DNA of 64,000 nucleotides from Umbilicaria muhlenbergii (Eukaryota > Ascomycota > Lecanoromycetes > Umbilicariales > Umbilicariaceae), in contig KK106986.1 of NCBI GenBank assembly GCA_000611775.1, positions 744,001-808,000 on the forward strand. The letters run 5' to 3'. Of this stretch, positions 1 through 11,353 are shown piece after piece (within the stretch, counting starts at the first letter, position 1; the number at the start of each line of letters is the position of its first letter). Made by a program: the position numbers and the translations under genes. The notes beneath the pieces were generated by a model that was not told where the DNA came from, did no database searches, and worked only from the letters and a program-made list of their open reading frames with translations.

Positions 1-1129
1 GCCTTATGGAGTAGGTGTGATCAGTATGCTGGGTGGCACCTCATGAGCGTACCTTGCTTTGCAGTACTTCGTGCGCACGTGCTGCAGGATCGTCTTGAAG
101 ACCTGCATGCGATCAAAGATCTACAGAGTACTCCTGCGCCTGATGACAATGACAGGATGACTATATTATTCTCGCCATATCACGCTGCCGCCGGTCCGCA
201 GTATTGACTCTCCGCGAGTCAAGACTCCGTGGAATTGGTAGAGTCAAGCATTGCAAGCAGTGCTTCTACAACACCAAGCCTCCCGTGTTCTCGACGGATC
301 GGCCTAAGAGTTGGGTGCATGTGCTTCCACATCACCAAGCCTCCTTGTTTTCTCGGCACTGTTGGCTAAGAGTTGAGTGCATGTGCTTCTTCAATGCCCA
401 GTCTCAAGCTTGTTCTGGGCAATAATGGCGCTTGCAGAGACGCAAGTATGGCTCAATCTTGGGAAATAGTCTTTTTCCACCACCTGTATGACAAAAAAGT
501 GGCAATCTTCAGCAGGGGGTCCTATCTTACACACAACAACCAAGACAGACTTTGCGAAGTGTTTAGTGCAGAGATGGTAGGAACCGTCAATCTCTACAGT
601 ATTGCAATGGCTTACATGTTTCACTTTCGTTCTTGTATTATCGAGGAGTCCCGACCCATTTGTTTTGTCCATATGCCTGACATCCATACGATCAATGAAG
701 CAAACGTTCCGATCGTTCTGTATCTCAAGACTTACAAGCAGAGAAATGACTGATTTGGGATTTATATTACACGCTTGCTCGAGAGCAATTAGCAGGGTGC
801 TAGTCGGGTGTATAATGTGGATATGAAGCTCGATTGCTCATTCGGCCCTATCCATCACCTACATGTTCGGGTCGACCCGGTAATCTGATTTGTGCAGAGC
901 TGAAAATCGCTGCCATCAACGGCATAACGCTTGGCGCTAGGGTCGACCCGAAATCGAGGGTGTTGGTACAGTTTGCTAACATTCACTACCAAAGCTGGAC
1001 ATACTTATGCAGCATTTAGCAATCACATTCGATGCACTTCTTTTACATGACATCAATAGCGGGACACAAACCACGGACAGGCCTATGGTGTCCTATATCG
1101 TCTAGATACCACATCGAAAAGCTTTCTCG
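1..1129. other. Intergenic, no gene recognised
   Basis: Short overlapping ORFs occur on both strands but none has a recognisable domain or a convincing intron-exon structure. The stretch lies downstream of ECO1, which is on the minus strand. Two copies of the palindrome GGGTCGACCC (869-878, inside a 12-bp palindrome, and 940-949) are the only structured signal I see. Confidence 0.5.
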
Positions 1130-2539
1130 TCATTGAGCCTCAGAATACACAAGCCACCCAGTCGGCTTATCAAACCAATATTCGGCAAGCTGCCCGCCAC
1201 TCTCCGTCGGCTGACTGAAGGCTATCTTATCCTTGGGTACCTCCATACCATAGAAGAAATTCCGCCTCGCCGCGTCCAGTAACGCAGCTGCTATGCCTTT
1301 CCGTCTGTGAGAAGTCGACGTCCATATGCGGGAAATCCCCAGAAGCGCCGCTTCCGCCGTCTCGCTTGTTGAGATCGATGAGCTCCTTGGAAGGGACGCG
1401 ACCTTCTTGGGCAGCTCGTTGTCAGCGCAAAAGTCAACGACTCTGTACGCATGCTCGATCTTCTCCGCCAAACACAACCCAACGCACGTGTCGCGGTCGA
1501 GGTAGAGATAGACCTTGAAGCGGTCCCCGCCCTCGATCAGCGCCGGATTGTTCTTACCGCGCCTACCGGCGGATTTCCGTTTCACAGTCGCCGACACTGA
1601 TGCCAGTCCCCACAGCTCCTTATCCTTAATTCCCACAGCCGACAACTCCGTATTAACAACCTCCAGCACCCTCGTCGCCTCATACCTAACCGAAGCCGAA
1701 CTTCTCCCATCCACCACCACAACAGCCTGACCCTCACCCAACCGCCCTCCCCCCCCATCCCCAACCTCCCTCTTCTTCATCTCCCTCAAACATACTTTCC
1801 GTATCCAGACCCCCCCAACATTCATATCGTGGAATTTCTTATGCAACCCCGCATCCTCCGCATTCGACGGAATATAATCCATCCCGCACGTCTTACACGC
1901 TTTTCGAACCTCCCCCCCCAGATCAATTTGCATCTGCGTCAGCCTCGTCTTCTTCTTCTGCGTCCTTTTCGACCCCGCCTTCTCCGTCGCCGTTCCAATA
2001 TTGTCCGTGATCTCGGCCAGCGGCTCGTTCGCTGCTGCATAAGAACCGGGGCGTTTCCGCTTCAGAAACGCAAACGCGGGTTTTCGGCCCCGGGCGACGG
2101 GAGACGGAAGCCGCGGCAACGGCGGCGAGGAAGGCGGAGTCGTGTCGTGCGGCGCGGAGGAGGAGGAGAAGAGCGCAGCGTCACGCCGCCGTTGTGGAGA
2201 ACTCGATAGCGCCGTCGACGTCGTCGTCGTCGTCGTCGACAATGTGGTTGCGTTTGCGATTTCCTCCCCATCCTTCGCAGCGGTCGAGGCTTTAGTGCTG
2301 GCGATACCGCCCACGGTCTCTTCGACTACATTGCCCGTGTCGTCCATGCGGATTCTCTTGATGGGAATCGCCACGCCGTCGCCATCGTTGTCGTTGTCGT
2401 GGACGCGCTTGAGTGGGCGCGAGTAGGTTTTGAGTGTGCCTCTGTAGATGAGGCGTTGGGGTGTTAGCGCGTGGAGATTGGGTGGGGGTTGGGGTGGATG
2501 GGGACACCTTTTGAATGAGTTGGATATTCCGTACGCCAT
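1130..2539 (-). CDS. ECO1: Sister-chromatid cohesion N-acetyltransferase Eco1
   Basis: This single-exon gene encodes 469 residues, predicted to be the nuclear acetyltransferase that acetylates the cohesin subunit Smc3 during S phase. The first ~200 residues are low-complexity and basic, as usual for the family. A C2H2-type zinc finger follows at about residues 215-240 (CKTCGMDYIPSNAEDAGLHK region, C-x2-C ... H-x3-H). The C-terminal acetyltransferase half contains RIWTSTSHRRKGIAAALLDA, matching the acetyl-CoA binding loop (R/Q-x2-G-x-A/G), and ends in the family tail with FSQPTESGGQLAEYWF and GWLVY. The start is the first ATG of the open frame. The upstream region carries an MluI cell-cycle box. 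Domain order and terminal motifs make the assignment firm; I see nothing disrupted. Confidence 0.93.
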   Translation of the reverse strand: MAYGISNSFKRCPHPPQPPPNLHALTPQRLIYRGTLKTYSRPLKRVHDNDNDGDGVAIPIKRIRMDDTGNVVEETVGGIASTKASTAAKDGEEIANATTLSTTTTTTSTALSSSPQRRRDAALFSSSSAPHDTTPPSSPPLPRLPSPVARGRKPAFAFLKRKRPGSYAAANEPLAEITDNIGTATEKAGSKRTQKKKTRLTQMQIDLGGEVRKACKTCGMDYIPSNAEDAGLHKKFHDMNVGGVWIRKVCLREMKKREVGDGGGGRLGEGQAVVVVDGRSSASVRYEATRVLEVVNTELSAVGIKDKELWGLASVSATVKRKSAGRRGKNNPALIEGGDRFKVYLYLDRDTCVGLCLAEKIEHAYRVVDFCADNELPKKVASLPRSSSISTSETAEAALLGISRIWTSTSHRRKGIAAALLDAARRNFFYGMEVPKDKIAFSQPTESGGQLAEYWFDKPTGWLVYSEAQ

Positions 2540-3018
2540 GATTTTGTCGCTGTGGTTGTGGTTGTTGTAGAGTAGAAAGAATTAAGTGTATGGTTCCTCT
2601 GTGAGTGTTTGCGACGTGACGTGACGTGACAGGTGCGTAGAATGTGACGCGTTTGCGCTAGGCTTGATCAGGCGAGATGATTATCACGCTAGGGTACTTT
2701 GGGAGTTTCAGGTCTTTGAAGTTCCTCGTCGGACGTCGTAGCATAACACCCGTTTTACTGCATTGACACCCCTAGACCTCGGTGTCATAACCGGACAGGG
2801 AAGGGCTCCATTACTCTTCCCCTGCACTGGACTACCTTATGCGCTACACCGATCAAACGGCAGAGAATTTCGTTCTTCTGCTGCACACAGTATCATAGAA
2901 TGTTTGTTGCGTATTCGACACAATCATTATAATATCGTCACAAAGCAAAGGATTTCCCCCCAAACACCATCCAATGCAGCCCAGCCCACCCGTCCAACCC
3001 TAAACCAAGTTCCCGACC
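2540..3018. other. ECO1 promoter and DUF2434 3' region
   Basis: This gap holds the upstream region of ECO1 and the 3' flank of the DUF2434 gene. It includes three tandem CGTGA units at about 2613-2630, an ACGCGT box, and a pyrimidine-rich stretch towards 2950-3018. No gene is visible. Confidence 0.55.
2647..2652. promoter_or_regulatory. Candidate MluI cell-cycle box (MCB) upstream of ECO1
   Basis: The palindrome ACGCGT lies 107 bp upstream of the ECO1 start codon. ACGCGT is the site of the G1/S factor MBF in yeasts, and cohesion establishment is an S-phase job, so the placement makes sense. It is a six-base match, so chance cannot be excluded. Confidence 0.4.
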
Positions 3019-4661
3019 CTATATATCCAACATACTCCTAACCTGCTGCGGTCGACCCGCCACCGTACTCATCGTCCTCTCGCTGACAGCCGTGTCCGAC
3101 CCATCACTATTCGAACCGAACGACATCGGTCTTCTATCCGGCCGCGCCATGGTGGCGTCGCTATCCAAAGTCGGCAACATGAGCCTCTGATTCGAATACG
3201 CCGGGGCCGCCTCATCCGTAAAAGGGTTCTCATCATTCGACCTCGCCGCCGGCATATTACCCATTTCGATCGCCCTCTCCAAATTCCTCGTCGTAGCCCT
3301 CCCGCCACCGATTTCACTAGTCATGTTTTTAAGCCTTTGCTCCGCATTGAGGTAATGATCTCCCGTCATTCTGCTCCACCAATGCGGCTTTTTCTGGATA
3401 CCCAGTTCAGCATCAATTGACCGGCCACGCTCTGCTCTCCTCTTCAGGAGTGCTCGATCTTCGTTCGGATCCAGATAGCCCCAAATCTCGAAGACGACGA
3501 TGATGAGGAAGGTGGGACCATACCCGAGGCCATACATCCATCCGGCATTGGAATTGAACTTCAGGGGGCTAATGGTCCACTCGAAAGAGCTGGCGAGTGC
3601 GTACCCGACGCGGATGAGGAGCAGAGGGATGGTAAGCAGGAATTTTGTGGGGGCGTAGTGGATGAAACCAGTGACGCTATTCCAAGGTCCACGGTTTTTG
3701 GGCTTGTAGTAGTGGATCGAATGCTGGAGAGAGTAGCAAATCATACACCAGGCCAAGAATGCGAGGACTGCAGCGGCTTTGAACCGTGTGTCGGTGCCGG
3801 AGGGCTTCGCTTTGGCGATCTCTTGCTGGGAGGAGCGTTGGAGCTCGATTGCGGTCCAGGATCGTGGAATAGTCATGAAAAAGTTCTAGAACTTGTAAGC
3901 ATATGTGGTCTGTGACACGAGAAGTGCTAGAGTGACCAGCCACGCAAGGAGATAGAAGACTAGCGGCATATAGAATTCTTTCCTGCCTCTCCTGTCATCT
4001 TGCGGAAGCACGAAAGCATCTACGTCATAAATTTGACGCTCCTGCCACGAACCCCTACACCACTATTAGCACGACACCAAAGTTATGCAACAATAGCGAG
4101 TTCTCACCAGTGCCTAACTGCTTCCCATACCACCGCTAGCAACCCTGGCATCATCAGGTAATAGAAGAAGCTCTGTAGCACAATCGCAATACTCTGCAGA
4201 TAATCCCTATCCACGTCAACGCTGGTTATACCGCTGATGATACCGCAAGCAGCCACGAATAACATCCAGTACCAGGGCCAGCGCCGCCCAATCGCCCTGA
4301 ATCTCTTCTCGCTTGGCAGAAAGAGCCGCCCATGTTTCCGCAGGTTGATGAGCGTGAACATTATGGATGCGGCAAACAAGCATGCGAATGTGATGCCCAG
4401 GCTACCCCTCTCTCTAATGCCGTAGTATGGATCATAGCAGGAGGTGCCGTTTATGAATGTGCCGTTCATGAGCATTGTAGGCTGAAAAGCGTCAAAGGTG
4501 AGGTAGCAATTGGAATTGTTGGATAGGGTGCCATTGGAGTAGAGAGTGTAGTTGAAGAAGTTGAGAGCCGTGAGATTGAAATGGACGCCATTGATGAGGA
4601 CATCGGTAGAGTTCTCCCCGGCGGGGTACTGGACGAGATCCCGAACGTCGAAGAGTGGCAT
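3019..4661 (-). CDS. DUF2434 family polytopic membrane protein
   Basis: Three exons (4661-4108, 4054-3937, 3885-3019) join to 512 residues. The N-terminal part is Asn-rich with several N-x-S/T sequons, suggesting an extracytoplasmic face. Hydrophobic segments follow (for example SLGITFACLFAASIMFTLI, WYWMLFVAACGIISGI, FYMPLVFYLLAWL), and the ~130 C-terminal residues are Ser/Asn-rich and probably cytosolic. The second intron (3886-3936, 51 nt, branch GCTTAC) contains an in-frame TAG and is a multiple of three long. Removing it fuses FYLLAWL to NFFMTIPRSW, a continuous membrane helix followed by the conserved segment. The family is fungal and of unknown function. The start MPLFDVRD was chosen over an upstream in-frame ATG at 4868 because the extra 69 residues look like untranslated leader. 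Confidence 0.8.
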
Positions 4662-5470
4662 GATGCCGGCCCCGGAGGAGGGGTTGATCGATCTTGATGA
4701 GGCAGCGTAGATAGTGAGTGACGAGACCAGATGAAGCTGTCGAGAGATGGCAAAAGAGAGAGTCGGCAATCTTAGGGAAGCATAATGCACCTTTCCACGG
4801 CCAGTATGAGGTTTTTCAACAGGTGCTGATTCGGCAGCGACGGAAGGCTGGCGATGGGATAAATGCACAGAGCCACAGCTAGACGGCAGACGAACAAGGA
4901 ATCAGGGGTATAGTGCCTGAAAGGTTAGTGTATGGGATAGGTGTCTTGGTGATCAAATGAAGATGCATTATCAGGGACCAGAACACTTTGAGCCTCACGT
5001 TCCGAGATGCCGGTCATCGCGGGCCGGTGCACGGGCCTCCATGCGAATAGGCAGTCTTCGTAAGGCTGAGGGCAGGCAAGTGCCAGTGGCCTTCCCATGT
5101 GTTTTTTCACTTCTTTTACTATCTCAATCACTGGCACAGGCTATCCGTTCTTTACGCATAGGCTATAGAACCATATTAATTCTCATAGCGATCAGCTTGG
5201 AATTCGAATGTCGTGGTACTACAAATTGCACCATGAAAGTCCCACCATGAAGGTCCCGCTCAGCCAACGAGTAGACGCCCCTCGACGTTGGGCTTTCCTT
5301 GGATGCACGCCTGTGTTTTGTGAACTCCAGATACAAAACTTGTTGCAACACCCAGACCCCGTGCAATCGACACATGACTAGCACCGCGTCCCGTCCGTTG
5401 AAACCCTACAAAGATGCAAAATGGGGGCTCGGCCCAATTGTAAATCGTCAGCTGACTCCTCTCAGAATGC
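4662..5470. other. Intergenic between DUF2434 gene and chitin synthase
   Basis: This is the promoter and leader of the DUF2434 gene and the 3' flank of the chitin synthase gene, both on the minus strand. Nothing coding is recognised beyond a possible short in-frame leader extension up to 4868. Confidence 0.5.
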
Positions 5471-8400
5471 TCATCGTCTGTTGAAACAGCGCATGATGCT
5501 GGATTTGCTCAAGAACCAACAGCACCCAGCAAACCGGACAATGGATAGTAAAGCCGTAGCCCACAGCAAGGCTTGGAAAAAGGTTGCCGTTCTGCCCGAG
5601 GTACCAGACTACCACACATGTCAGTAAGAGGACGGCCGAGCGGAGGCGCAGCGCAACAACTTACGGTAGGGCCAAACTTGTCAAAGTCGCTTTGCGTAAT
5701 GACAACAGCCAGGAGAGAATTGGAGATGATCCAAGCAGTCACCAGCTTGGTTCTGAAGCTCTTGTACGAATCTTCCAGTGTCTTCTTCTCTTCTACCTTC
5801 GGTTCCACATACGGTGTCAACGCCCGCTTGACCGTAATTTCGAACTGCTGGTCGATGTCGGCCTGCGGCTTTTCAATCTCCTCGATGATCGCGGCCTTCC
5901 CATCCGCAGCTCTCGTCGTTTGCGCAGAGGGCAAGGCATCCGCTTTATCGGATCCTTTGGTGCCCCAAGAAACGTCGTGCCAATTGCTGAATGCATACAC
6001 GTTCAGAATGTTGACATAGGACGACATGAGAAATAAGTATTGAGGGAATGAGGTGAACATATGCCACGGATCCAGGTACATGAACGAGGCGACGAAGTAG
6101 AGGCCGAACGTTGCGGCAAGGGCAATGATGATGATGCCAGAGCTACTGCTGGAGAAAAAGGATTTCAAGAAATCATCAACCCCGTCATGCATATCGAGAG
6201 ATTTCTCCGTTGGACTGGTGAACGCCCTGACCACTAGGTAAATTGATAGGACGACCAAATAGGTCTGAATGATTCCGAAGACGGTGAAGGAGACGATGTA
6301 AGTCCATCTCGAGCTATGGTAGCGATTAGTAAGATGTCGACACGTAGGTACTGGAATAACGGTACTTACCCCTTGGGCCGGTTACCAAGAGCTAGTATGA
6401 ACTGCAGGAGTACAAATCCAAGATATATATACTTGAGAAGCGTATTGACTATGGGAGTGGCCGTGCGTCCAAACGGAAAGGCTGTTTGCTGGTTGCTTTG
6501 GGATGGTGTGCCTACAAGGTCCATGATGACAGAAGTTGTGAGCCAAAAGGCCGCTGCAAAAAAAGTTAGCAAGGAATACAGACTACAGGATGAAGAAATG
6601 CTCACCCAAGGAGAACCATGACAGGGTCACCGAGAAGATGTTGTAAAGAAGCTGGACGTGGAAAAAGAACATGCGCACGATATTATGACCGCTCTTGTAC
6701 ATTCGCCCGAAATGCATCAAGGAATAGATGCTGGCCGCGAAGGATCCGTTGAGCCATCTCCGCCGCTGGCCAATGAACTCAGGAGCTCCTTCAGGCACAT
6801 CGGTCTCTCCTTTCGAAGCCTTGACGTATGTCAAGTGCCACTTCGAGCCCGCTTTTGCTACCAGTTCAAAACACAGGATACGATCTTCGGCTAGAAACAT
6901 GTTTTTCTTGAAGATGTTCATACCCTCAATGCCCTTCTTGCCAAGTTTCTTGGAAAGTGTATGATCACCGTGGAAATACTGTTCCAACGGTCGATCCATG
7001 ATTGCACGGTACCTATATGCCGAGAAAGCCCCCGGCAGGACACTGACGTAGCCAAAGGAGCTCTCTAGAGGCTTATCAAGGATGTTGCTGATCTTGTACT
7101 CAAAATTTTGGGCGGCGACAAGAGGATTGAGCAGATTCCTCCACCCTTTACCCAGCATGGCATGAATCTCACCGCAAGCGCCACCAAGGTTCTTGTCGTT
7201 GTAGAATGCTTCCCACAACGCGAGCAGCGACTTCGGACCCGGCTTCGTGCCAGCATCGAGAAGTATACACACCTCGGGGTTCAGAATTCTACCAAAAGCA
7301 TTGAAAAGCCATCGGTGAGAGTTGATTTTCTTGCTGTTCTTCTGCTTGAGGCAGAATATCATCTGAACAGGTGGAAGGGTAGTTGGGCCGTCATCGCGGG
7401 GCCGGATCAGCTGCTGTGACGGTGTTACTGACAGTTGAGTGGTGTATTCGAACTACAGGTCCGTTAGCCCACGATTTATCCCACTTCATCCAACGGATTT
7501 CATGATCTTACTATATGAGCTGTGGTCTCTTTGCCATCCAAGTCCTTTTTCATGACACCGTCTTGATACACTCCGATTGTCGCCAGGACGTCAAGCGTGT
7601 CTTTATCGCACGGATCAATGCCATCAAAAACCAGACATACAACAATCTTCTGCCATGCAGGGCCACCCTTGTTCCAGAACGTGGTCTTCTTCAGATTGAC
7701 AATGTCCCGGATGTTCTGCATGACACCATGCAAAGTACGTGCGGTCAGGACCTTGTCTTCGTTATAGTACGTAATGGCGATGAGTAGCTCGGTGGAACGA
7801 TTGTACATCGCCGGGCGCAGGCTGTATCCATTCCTTATCGTGAAGTCATCGGGATCACATGTTGCAGCAGTATCTGCTTCGTGTAAGCCACTACAAATGT
7901 TACGATTACAGCAGGTGGCCACTTACATCTCATGTGTGTAAATTCTTCACTACCAAGTTCTAGATCACTGCGGTACTTTGCCTGCATAGAGTTTCTGACT
8001 GCACTAGGTACCGGGTAGTCGACGCTCAGGACGGAGGGTTGGGCGAGCTTGACTTTGCGCGTAGGGTAGCGTTTGAGGTTGACGGGTATCTGCCTCTGCC
8101 GCCAAGCTTCCGTCGAGCCAGATTCACTTCCTTCATACGGCGACGGGGTTCGATCATGTCCTGCAAAAGCGGATGGTTCTCCGAGGCTTGCTCCCGTGTA
8201 CCCACCGCTAGGCCCATTGTACGGCTCAGTATACGGAAGAGGAGCTGGACCATGATCATCATCGTAAGATTCGGTCAACGTGTAACGTGACACTGACCGG
8301 GCTGGTGGAGTGCCATGGCGAGATGAAGGATCGTCGAATGGACCATTAAAGGGTGTCCCTTGGGTGTTGTGCAGCAGGGCGGCTTCGGCTTCATCGTCGG

Positions 8401-8566
8401 AGCCTTCGCCGTTTTGCGGTGGCGGCAGATGATATTGCTAGACGTTTGATCAGCGCAGAAAGAAGCGTTGTATAGCTGCACAGACACGTACGTTGCCGGG
8501 TGGTAGATCGTGAAGTCCATGCTCTTCAACGAATTCTCCTCCTTCTCTGGCGCCTTGGTAGGCCAT
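5471..8566 (-). CDS. Class III chitin synthase
   Basis: Seven exons (8566-8492, 8437-7927, 7873-7512, 7452-6606, 6553-6370, 6313-5665, 5608-5471) join to 921 residues, about the normal length for class III enzymes. The protein polymerises UDP-GlcNAc into chitin at the plasma membrane. A disordered Pro/Ser-rich N-terminus precedes the [19 protein letters not shown] segment typical of this class. The GT2 core follows with [20 protein letters not shown], the EDR motif ([13 protein letters not shown]) and the [10 protein letters not shown] motif, which binds and extends the chain. Several membrane helices ([38 protein letters not shown]) lead to the C-terminus [17 protein letters not shown]. All six introns are 52-59 nt with canonical ends. 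The last exon only reads correctly after removing intron 5609-5664; reading through gives an unrelated tail. Confidence 0.93.
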
Positions 8567-11257
8567 GGTATCGTCCGTCAGAATCTCAAGCTTTGGGACG
8601 GACGACTAGTAAGAACCCAATATTGTAGGGCCTTGTGCTTGAGTCGGGAGTCGTTTCGAGATCAAAGAATGTTGAATGTGAAAGCGGTGTGCGGGTTCAA
8701 GGTAAATGCCTACTAGCCGTTGCCGCCTGGGCAGGACAAGGCAGAGAAGATCACTGGTGAAGGGTGCGGAAGACTACCATGCAAAGCCTCAGCAAGAGCA
8801 CTGAGGTCGAAGTACTAGGGATGATTCAGAATGATGCTCGATTTGCAGAGCTTGAGGAGAGCGGATGGACTGGGAAGTTCTGAAACTGAAGTGCTCCTTT
8901 TCTGGCTTGTCGCTTGGCTCGCGGTGCAGCTTCCAGGGCCAGTTTTAGCTTTCCCGGCAAGTCTCAGCTCGAGCTGGCTGATGACAGGACAGACTAAACC
9001 CTGGTGCCAAGGGTCGTAAATAGATCTGGCGTTTGATCTGTCCCGATGCGTATGTAAGAAGTGCACTATCTGGTCGAATGAAGACGGAGAGGGATACGTG
9101 GAGGAACTCGCGCTTACAACAATGGACAACCTAATGATCGATGCTGTCTTTGTTCTTTTAAGGCTGTGGCGTCCCAAAACTTTGGCGGGGTAAGGTACGA
9201 GCCAAAACGACGCCAAAAATAGGATGGATTCTCCACTGGCCACGATTGACTGCTAGCCGCAAGTAGCCTGGCTCGGCGGGCATCGCCGAGTGGTGGGTAC
9301 TGAGGCCACTTTACTCCGTGTTGTTCTCTTTCGTGGTAAAGTTCATAGTAATCATGTTGATGATGCGCTTTGTTGTCGGTGAGGACTACAACTACTCGGT
9401 ACCTTATGTGCTTGTGTAGGTCTTCGTATCTTTGACTTTCAGGGGCTCCTCAGTTGTAGGACAGCACAGGTGACCGACTCCGCTGAAAACGGCCTCTTGA
9501 TGACTCCAGCTGAGAGAGAAAACAGTTTTCTGGGTTGTTGAGAGTGCAGAATGGCACGCGGAAGTGGCCAGGAATTTGTAGGGTTTACAAGTTAGATGTT
9601 GTTCAAGGGCTCTCGATTTGCAGAGTATCACTGAATATCATCGAATGCCGCGTCGCTCGTGACGCTCATGGCTGCCATACATTTTGAGTGGCACGCCTGA
9701 CCCATGAATTGCGGAGGGTTGTCACGGTATATTTGTATGTTGCATACTGTCCTCGTGGACTCTTCCAACCCCGCATTATGCGTTGGTGATCATTGATTGT
9801 GAGGAAGACTGTGCTTCTGTGTCTGCCCCCTGAATTGTATTACAACGAAGAAGCTCTGGTTCTTGTATGTGTGCAAGGCGATGTCGCTCAGGCCCGATCA
9901 AAAGATGACCCGAGAACCTCCAATCAAAGGATTCAACGCGAAAACGCTTTCTATGATTACGAGTACAGAGGGCTTCGACGTAGGCTAGTAGGGCTATTTG
10001 CCGTCTGATGTCTGCTATCATCAGGGTACGTTGGGGGCATTCAGGTACGAGTACGTACACTGTATGCACGAGACGGTCGCATGTGAAAGTGAGGATGGCA
10101 GGAGGGGCAGGGCGAAGGTGGCGAGGGCGAATCAAGGAAGGTCGCGAGAGCGGCAATTTGCGGCACAGCTTGGCATCCAGGCACAGGCACGAACACAGAC
10201 AGATACAGGCACAGGCACGTTCGCGCAGGACCATCCAATTTTCAAGGTCCGACGTCTCGGCGGTGGAAGTGGTCATCGCTCATGCCTATGGTTTCATCTT
10301 TCGTCTGCATGAATATTGCCGTTGAAGGACGGAGTGCGCCGCAGCAAGTGATCAATGCCACGGCGAATACGGAACACGAATGCGAATGAAAGCGGGAGGG
10401 CCCCCGAGCCAGTCATGCACGGCACACCCGAGTCTGCCTGTTCTTCGGGATACTGACGAGGTACTCATGCTCGACAGAGGGACGGTGCACTCGAGTTCTG
10501 AGCACGCCCGTCTCGACTGTCGACTCGGCCATCCCTTCTCGGGGCATCCTTGCTTGTTCGTAGCATGATCTTCTGATACTGGCGCTTTTGGATGATCATG
10601 TAAGGTGCGAGTCTTGGAGGAGAGGGGTGCATGGCCTGCTGATCCATGCACAAACCGATGCTGCACTCGCCAATCGCTAGTGTACAACTAGCCTGGAAGT
10701 ACCTGAGCAGGCCTCAGCCCATCGCCTTGGGCAAATCATCCACACCCCCCTTCAACCTCCCACCCAACACCTCAACGCACCTATTTGGCAATTCTAATAT
10801 AGCAACTCCTCGATAGCAACAGGTATCTCGAGTCCACAGACTTCGCGCGCTCGCGATTGTCATGCATCTTCAATCTTAATTCGCCCATTCACTCGTACTA
10901 CATCCCCCCTTTGCTGCAGAGCGATACAAGATTGCGACCGAGCGCAACGGGAAGCCTCTCAAATCCTCAATCACGATTACTCGACTTTCATCCCAACTGG
11001 TGGAGTCTACTGGTCGTCCAGAGTTAGGATGGTTGATTGTCATTCGTTTCCAAACTGAATTCGACTTTCGAAGGCGTTGTTGATCGAAGGACTTCGAGGT
11101 CCTTTGTCTCCGATCGTTAAAGACCTCCTCACTACCCAGTAACGCTCGAGATTATACGAACGATCCAATCCGTTCTTTTCATCGTCGTGGGTCCTCTGCG
11201 CCTCCCTTCGATTTACATAACTCGTCTACTCTGGAGTGTTCATCTCCATAGTGGAGG
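8567..11257. other. Long gene-poor divergent intergenic region
   Basis: This 2.7-kb stretch separates the divergently transcribed chitin synthase and OPY2 genes. Several ORFs of 60-170 codons overlap each other on both strands (for example around 9776-10276) but look random: no domain, no intron signals, low-complexity runs. The last ~500 bp before OPY2 are pyrimidine-rich, as expected for a long fungal promoter and 5' leader. Confidence 0.5.
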
Positions 11258-11353
11258 GTGTTCCAGCCCGCCCATCGTTTCCCTGGACAGATCTTTGTCG
11301 CTTCGACTGCTGTGTCTACTTCTCCACCATCAGTCGCTATTGAAACATCAATC

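Noticed and set aside
3877-3895. In-frame TAG between two parts of the DUF2434 protein, suggesting a pseudogene
   Set aside because: A 51-nt GT-AG intron with a good branch site removes it and rebuilds a continuous membrane helix.
9776-10325. Overlapping ORFs of about 100-166 codons on both strands
   Set aside because: Low-complexity and mutually overlapping, without splice signals or recognisable domains.
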